Of a DNA stretch of 64,000 nt, positions 57,253-64,000 are shown in pieces (positions within the stretch are counted from its first letter, which is position 1; the number at the start of each line of letters is the position of its first letter). The stretch is from the NCBI RefSeq assembly GCF_020382885.2, contig NC_058493.1:26900999-26964998 (forward strand). Reading direction: 5' to 3'. The stretch comes from Scatophagus argus. Its lineage: Eukaryota; Chordata; Actinopteri; Scatophagidae. The notes beneath the pieces were generated by a model, which saw nothing but the letters and a program-made list of their open reading frames with translations, was not told the origin of the DNA and made no database searches. The position numbers and the translations under genes are program-made.

Positions 57253-57649
57253 TTTTTTTTTTAATTTTGTAAAAACTGAAAGATGTCTCCTGGGCGATAA
57301 GAAATAAGAAACTTTGCTGCAAACTATTTCTCCTCTTCTTCTGGGGACTTTTCCAAATTGTCCAGACACAAAGTGCAGGATCAACACACAAAAAGTTCCT
57401 TTTGAGCTTGTGCTTGTGAGGGACAGAAATGCGTAGCTGTCAGGCCTCCGGTGGTCCCCTCAGTGGGCAGATGGCAGGTTGAGTCCTGGTGTGGAGATGC
57501 AGATGGGCTGGGGTCCTGCCATGAGCTTCCCACTTGTTGCACGTCAACAGGTTTGCGTGTCCTCCCTCCGGCCGTCGGGGTCCGTCACTGTCTGTGGGTG
57601 CTCCTCGGTGGCAGCTCCTCAAAAGGGAGCCCAGGGGGTGGAGGGGGAA

Positions 57650-57655
57650 GGATTA
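57650..57655. promoter_or_regulatory. Possible CRX/OTX-type site (GGATTA) upstream of nr2e3
   Basis: GGATTA (TAATCC on the nr2e3 strand) lies about 400 bp upstream of the start codon. CRX-type homeodomain factors bind this word in photoreceptor promoters. A six-base match is weak evidence on its own. Confidence 0.25.
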
Positions 57656-60600
57656 GCCCCACGCGCTGTGTAAGCAGCATGCTTATTTGTCATCCTCTTA
57701 ATCTTTACTGTTCATCTACTGGATCAATCAGTCACATTGCCAGAACGTTGGTGCTGCTCAGATCTTCATCGTGTCTGCAAACAAAAACAGAAAGAAGAAA
57801 AAACCCAAAGAAAACAAACAGCAGTGACGAAAAGTGCGGCTCTCCATTAGAAGAGTTGTAACTTTAGACCAGCTCCCATCCAGCTCCTCGTCTCCTCGTG
57901 TCTCCTCGGTGCACGAGGGCATCCATCAGTCAACGCTCCTCTTCAGTATCTGCATTTAAAGGGATGATTACATGAGGCGCACATTATTATGTTTACCAGC
58001 CTCTTCGATTTGTATTTCCCCTCCTTTTCCTGCTTTTTTTTGCCTCCAAATTCCAGCTCCATTTCCCCCCTGCTGTATATTTGATCTGTGTGATTGCCTC
58101 CCATTCATAATGACCCCCAGTGTTTGCTGAGGAGCTGCCTATTAACTCCCATTTCGCTCTTTTTTTTGACAAACTAGAGATCATCTGCTTCGCTCTGGCT
58201 GCCAGGAGGAAAAGGTCACAGAGGGAATAATAGAGTTTTGAATGGCTGATGTTTTCGCCAGCACTAATTTAGCTCATTCATGAGGGTCTCGCATTTATTA
58301 TTAAGAAGCTAGAATCACCATACATGTGGCATTTACACAGGGAGCAGATCTCAGCTGCAACGGACCAGAGCTGCCAAGAAGCAGTGCACAAAACTCGAGG
58401 GGACAATATGAAACATGCAGCCGTGCAATCATAATGAAATGAAATTGACTTGCTGTTTACCAAAACGCCCGACAATTTGGGATGAAAATGAAAGGCGCCG
58501 CGCATCATTGCTATGATTAAGTCAAGACAAAGATAAACGAGCTATTAAAAACACTGTTTGGCAGCACGACTGTGAAAGGAGGATCCCTGAAAAGCAGAAA
58601 GGCTGCAGTCCTGAAAGTGAACTGCAGTGGGATCGACCTCCAACGCTCAGCTTTCCGCTCGTTTTCAGCGTTTGTTTCCTCACACAGTTGAGAGCTTCAA
58701 GTGAGCGATGCTGCATTCATGACTCCGATCTTAGACTGCACATATGAACACTTTAAAGCGAGAAATGTGACATCCAGCAGACGTGCGGCAGCATCAGTGT
58801 AATGTTTGGAGTCGTGTTACTTATAGAAACACAGTTTTCTTATAGAAACACGACTCCAACATTCAACATATTCACTGTCCTCTCAGGTTTGGCTCTCCAG
58901 TCACTCAAATGTTCATTTGTCACGAAATGTTCCTCTTTTTTTTTCTTTTGCCAGCCGTTGAGCACCAGAAAACCAAACCGACGACCTAAAAGACGCCACA
59001 AAGCTCAGCTGACGGGATCTGTTACAGTTAGTGATCACTCTGTGTGGGCCTCAAAATGTCCAACGTGGGGTTAAGTTTGTGTTCTGCAATGACACACAAA
59101 TTTCAACAGGATGTAAACAATAGCATCCAAATAAACCGGAACTGTGAATGAACACAAAACACATACATGAAAAATAAATAAAGTATGAAGTATTTCTTAA
59201 ATCTCAGCTAAATCCTGACTTGGAGCAACATATTAGACCCTTGATCCATCATCCGTATTAAAAAATATATAATTTATTCGTGTTATTTTGCGTTTCTGGA
59301 AACGGTTGTGCCGGAGCCGATTCATCGCATCTGCTTTAAACTCTAAAGCAGAAAATTTGCTTGGAGAGCAAAATTAACGTCCATGTCAGCGAGTTCCAGC
59401 TCCGCAATAACAAGGCCGACCATAATTGGAAAAACAAAGTGGAAAGCAGTTAAGTAGATTAGAGTTTGACCACATTTTGTCTGCCTGGGCACCAGAAGAC
59501 GAGGGGGGAAGAAACACAATTAGCTCAAAAGATTAAAAGAGCAGCGAAGACACACACTCCTTGTGGGCATCTTTAGCCATATGGTGGCGACTCTCTTCAC
59601 CCCTGGCCAACACACTGTTGACCTTTGTAAGATTTACCAGTTAATTAGTGTTCTGAGATCAGTGTTCAGCAGGCTTTCCGCGTGGATTCACCCAGTTACA
59701 CTCTGATTACTGATGGGGCTTTGGAGTCGTTTATGTTTCTGGAAGGAGTCAGGAAACGTGACTGATTTTATGCACATTTTGAATTTGTGCACCGGATCCA
59801 TTTTCACACTGGGCTGTGGCAGGAAACTTTGATGAGCTAAAAGAAAACAGACTTCTTTGAGTGTACTTTGACCTGCTGAGGGGAACTCGGCTGCAGCTCG
59901 GTCACTTCCCAACACACCGTAAATAACTTTGGGCTGCTTCAGTCTCAAAGTGTAAATTCAGCTGCTGCTTTAGACGTTTGAGTTAACTTAAGTTGAACAA
60001 TTAGGGCAAAGTCGAGGTCACATTTTTCATTTCATCTCTAAGCCTTTGAACATTTAGATGATTTATGTTACCTAAACGTAGTTTTCTCTTACTGTGTGCG
60101 TATGTTAACAGCACATTAAAGCAGCTATTTTTTACTTAAAACAGACTGCGGACTGTCAGATTCCTTAGAAATGTTCTTCTTGTCACTGTGAAACTGCACT
60201 TAGACCAGCCTGCGATTTAGGCCCAACTAACCGACTAGCGTCCGACTCATCTCTTCTTCATGTATTATGCAGCATTAATTTACTCATAATGTGCTGCTGG
60301 GGCCTTTTAATATCTTATGAGCAAAAGGAGCTCATGAGTGATAGCCTTATTGCTTTATTATTTATTGAAATCATGTGAGTTATCCCCTCAAATAATGTGA
60401 GGTATGCAAAAAAGGGGGCAAAAAGGTTTGCAAACCAAAACCTCACTTGAGTAAAAGCATGTAAGTATTATCAGCAAGTAAAAGTACTCATAGTGCAGTA
60501 AAATGTGCTTGATATTCCTGCTGCATTAATGTGTCTCTTGTCTCTCTAATGAATGCGCTTACAGCAGTCACAAAACAAAAAACAAGTTTAGGAATCAGTC

Positions 60601-62351
60601 TGTGAATGTGCGTCCTATGACATTCCTGGAGCTTAACGTGAACAAATCAGTCGCTCTGTGGTCCTCCCACCCTTCACTGCTGTCTCTCAACAGTTTTTGG
60701 TGATGTTTTACTTATTTCCTGCCAAAGCGGCTAACAGACTGCAGTAATCAGGCCTGCGCTGCATTAAAGTGACACCTGCTGCAGGAGTGTGACGGCGCTG
60801 AGCTGCACATCAGATCTGCACATCAGATCTGCTCTCTATGTTTAGAATATGAGTGTGTGGATGAGTCGAGCGGCTGCAGCCTGCTGGCCGGGCCAATCGC
60901 AGCATTATGACACTTTACATAATGATGATAAGCCGCGGTACACTGTGACACCATCAAGTTTTAGGTGCAGACTTGCTTACACGAGCAGGCCATAGATTAT
61001 GCCAAGACAAATAGATTAGCATGGGAGCAGCCTCACACTGGGATTCGAGCGGCGATTAGAGGAGCCGTTATGTAACGACGCTTCATATGAGTGTGACGGG
61101 CAGCAGCCTCTCTATGTGTCTTTAATTTACTGATGTCACGGCACGTCGTATTAGTGACACTGCAGGCTTCACCAGGTCTGCACCAAAATCTGCCAAACCG
61201 ACCCGCGACAAAGTTCGAGCTGTTCCCCCGAAGGTTTCTATCGAATGATTGTTTCATTTTTAAAATCTGTGGACAGCTAAACCGCGTGTGTGTTGTGAGT
61301 TCAGTCTGGATTGTGCAGTTAATTAAAGTCTGTTAGAAACAGAATAAAAATCTAATTTTTATTGTGTGCTACAACTACTTTTTAATTAATAAATTCAAAT
61401 ATTTGTCATTTGTCAGCAAATGTCCAATTTTTTAGAGCTTTAATTAGCTGATTAAAGCGTAAGCACTGAAAGACTTAACGACAGGTGAGGAAACAGTTTT
61501 TCATTTGTAGTTCTGCAGGAATGTAAAAACTTTATTATTTGTTTTATTTTATGATTTTTCTTTCATTTTTCGATCAAAGTGTTTCATTTAACTATTCATT
61601 CATCTGTTTCTGATTGTTTTTGCCTGATCATCGTTTCCCCCTCTAATAGTTGATGTTATAACACGACCAACACAGGAAAAGCTCCCAGGAGCCGTGAGAA
61701 CTTTACTTTGCTATGGAAATGATCTGATCTTTAACCAAAGTCCAGTTTATGACGTTTAGTGACTCTCCTGCTGGTTACGCTGGGCTAAGTGACCTTAAGA
61801 CTCTGAGTCTGAGAACATTTTCATAAATGCTGTCACTCGCCTCCACCTGCTCTGGAGGCTGTCCTGGCCCCCCTCAGCTGCTGATTGGCTGCCTCGTTAA
61901 GCTCACCTGGACCCTCAGGCTCTAAAAGATGGCCACCCCGTTCACCATGACACTCCCTTCTTAGAGCCTGGCATCCACCATGACTTTAGCTTTAATAAAC
62001 TCCCTGCCTGCATACGTAGTATTAAAAGCAGTACTGATTTGTTGCATAAATGAACTGACTGAACATCCTGAAAAAGTGATTTGATGTGAACACGTCGGCC
62101 ATGTTTGTTTGTCACACATTAGTGCACAACACACCTGATTACATCACTGCCCTAACACTCAGTAACCTCACCAGCCTGCAAATGAAAGAGGATAAAAATA
62201 CACTCACACACACACACACACTTGGGGTGGGGTGTTACCATGGATCATGAAGGAAACTCAAGGAGGAAGGTGGAGATGAGGGTGGGGGCTGTTAAATCTG
62301 ATCTGTGCTGACGACGGCAGTGTGGTTGCGTCCTCACATCAGCTCCACATC

Positions 62352-62388
<37 letters not shown>
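62352..62388. repeat. (GT)n microsatellite
   Basis: About 18 GT units. Confidence 0.9.
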
Positions 62389-62390
<2 letters not shown>

Positions 62391-62849
62391 ATGTTATATA
62401 ACAGTGTGATAAAGCTGTCTTTGGGATCTGACTGTGGCTGCTGAGCCTCTTACCTGTATGTCAGGTATGTCAGGTGGAAAGGTCCGGCAGCAGGTCTTCA
62501 TCTTCCACATCACACAGCGGTCTGCCAACACGGAGTGTTTTTTAAGGGACAGTCCGTGATTTATTAGGAACGTTCACAGTCCTGCTGTTGGTTCTTATTG
62601 AGTTTATGTTTCAGTAAACTTAAACATACACAACAGCAGGCTAACGCGCTCACAATGACAGCGTCAACCTGCGGCTGTCTAGCAGATTATATGTTCACCA
62701 TCTTAAACCAAAGTAGGCCTACAGCTGAGTCTGATGAGTGTCATTACTGTTGGTAAGTAATATGATGCAAACTCGGAGCTGACAAATGAGATGCAAAAAC
62801 TGCAGTTCCTAGAATGGCCACTTGAGGCGAGTCAGCCCCCACAGGCCAG

Positions 62850-62879
62850 GATGTGATGATGATGATGATGATGATGATA
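62850..62879. repeat. (GAT)n microsatellite
   Basis: About nine to ten GAT units. Confidence 0.9.
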
Positions 62880-63451
62880 TACCATGTTATACCACCCTGA
62901 AATAGCAAATGATTTGATCATCCCAGGCATGCTCTGGAGGACCATGTCCCAGCTCCAAGCCCCCCTGAATCATTCAGAGACCCTTACAGACGCAGTCACT
63001 GTAAACTGTTGGCAGGAGTCTGGCCGGCCGTGTGTCCATGTCCCTCTGTCCTGACCTAGATCTCTGACAGTAAACAGCTGCTTCCTAAAGCGCCGTCGTG
63101 CTGCCATCAGCAGAACGGCCCGGAGAGATAAATGTCAGATTGGACCTCGGCTGAGCCTCTTGATGCAGCTCAGGGCCCCGCGGTTTGTTTAGGAGATGTA
63201 CAGACACTTAGCAGCCAACTGCTGCTGCCGCCATTGTTTTGTTTTCTGTTTTAATTAACACTGCTTGCACTCAGTGCCTACAACAGACAAAAACGAGAAT
63301 CACCGCCTCGCGGTCGTTTTCTTCTGCCAGCTGGTCACGATGCAGTTTTCATCCATGTCTGTCCACACGCATACGCAGTGAACGCTTTGAACGCAAAGCT
63401 TCAAATATGGATGTTGCAGCAAAGCAGCTACAGATTCTAAAACACAGAGGC

Positions 63452-63453
<2 letters not shown>

Positions 63454-63490
<37 letters not shown>
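63454..63490. repeat. (CA)n microsatellite
   Basis: About 18 CA units. Confidence 0.9.
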
Positions 63491-63493
<3 letters not shown>

Positions 63494-64000
63494 CAACCAG
63501 GCAACACAGAAGATCAATACTGGTGATCAGTGATCAGTGTCACCTGTTCAGTGCCTGACCAAAGGTAAAATGAGGTCACAATCTGTTCCTGAGTTATGCT
63601 GTTGAATCAAGTGTGAGGCTGAACTTTGACCACCAAAGTCTAATCGGTTCCTCTTTGAGTTCAAACGGACGTTTGTGTCCAGTGTGAAGAAACTCCCTCG
63701 AGGTGTTCCTGAGACATCACGTTCACGAGAATGGGCCAACGCCCTGAACGTGATGACATCAGGCCACAGCTGCTGCAGAGGTTTTCATTTCTCCTCACTG
63801 AGCATCAGATGTGTTGGCTGATCAACACCAAAAGAAAACAGAATAAAAAAACAACTGTAACTGTAGAAATACTGATGGTGAACTCTGTGATTACCCAGTC
63901 TGAAACTGTGGCCTCGCTAAACTGGTTTAACATCAGGTAATGAACATTTTACAACACTGTGTGAAACCAGACCCATAGTATAAAAAAGAAAAAGAAAAAT

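Larger units (their letters stand above)
57900..64000. other. Gene-free flank upstream of nr2e3
   Basis: No exon is supported. Unique A/T-rich stretches at about 58.2-58.5, 60.2-60.4 and 60.9-61.3 kb have the appearance of conserved regulatory DNA (TAAT-type words, no repeats) but cannot be tested here. Simple repeats occur at 62.20, 62.35, 62.85 and 63.45 kb. Confidence 0.5.

Overview
The window is nuclear DNA of a ray-finned (teleost) fish. The evidence is intron-rich genes with canonical GT/AG junctions, long AT-rich spacers, many CA/GT microsatellites, and scattered copies of repeats known from teleost genomes (Tc1-like elements, non-LTR retrotransposon tails, GACTCG-type repeats). No prokaryotic, viral or CRISPR features were seen. 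The species cannot be named from the sequence alone.

Four protein-coding genes can be assembled exon by exon. (1) At 4828-9175 (+) is a homeodomain-interacting-protein-kinase-like (HIPK-like) gene of 13 coding exons and 744 codons. Its C-terminal tail is not like HIPK1-3. It is built from a 162-bp (54-residue) coding minisatellite carrying basic nuclear-localisation-like clusters, and the 3' end is itself tandemly duplicated with a 257-bp period. (2) At 34111-36273 (+) is islr2, a leucine-rich-repeat/Ig transmembrane protein encoded in one coding exon behind a non-coding first exon. (3) At 39746-49465 (-) is stra6, the multi-pass retinol-uptake receptor, with 17 coding exons and 678 residues. 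(4) At 52488-57252 (-) is nr2e3, the photoreceptor nuclear receptor, with 8 coding exons and 437 residues. Every exon of genes 1, 3 and 4 keeps frame across its splice junctions.

Layout: 0-4.7 kb is a repeat-bearing flank. 4.8-9.7 kb is the HIPK-like gene and its duplicated 3' end. 9.7-33.3 kb is a long stretch without a recognisable gene, holding retroelement fragments, simple repeats and A/T-rich homeodomain-type motifs that may be regulatory. 33.3-38.3 kb is islr2. 38.6-49.8 kb is stra6, with its introns loaded with transposon remnants. 51.4-57.4 kb is nr2e3. 57.5-64 kb is gene-free. islr2 and stra6 converge tail to tail, with only about 350 bp between their likely poly(A) signals. stra6 and nr2e3 are co-oriented. 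stra6 (vitamin A uptake) and nr2e3 (photoreceptor identity) are both retinal genes, and islr2 is neuronal. The islr2-stra6 pair is also adjacent on human 15q24, so this looks like a conserved block.

The most interesting items are the NLS-repeat tail and dual-frame 3' end of the HIPK-like kinase, its possible intronic polyadenylation isoform, a perfect DR4 nuclear-receptor element just upstream of stra6, a GC-AG intron inside the nr2e3 DNA-binding domain, and CAG/CTG repeats next to stra6 and islr2. No wholly new system is claimed.
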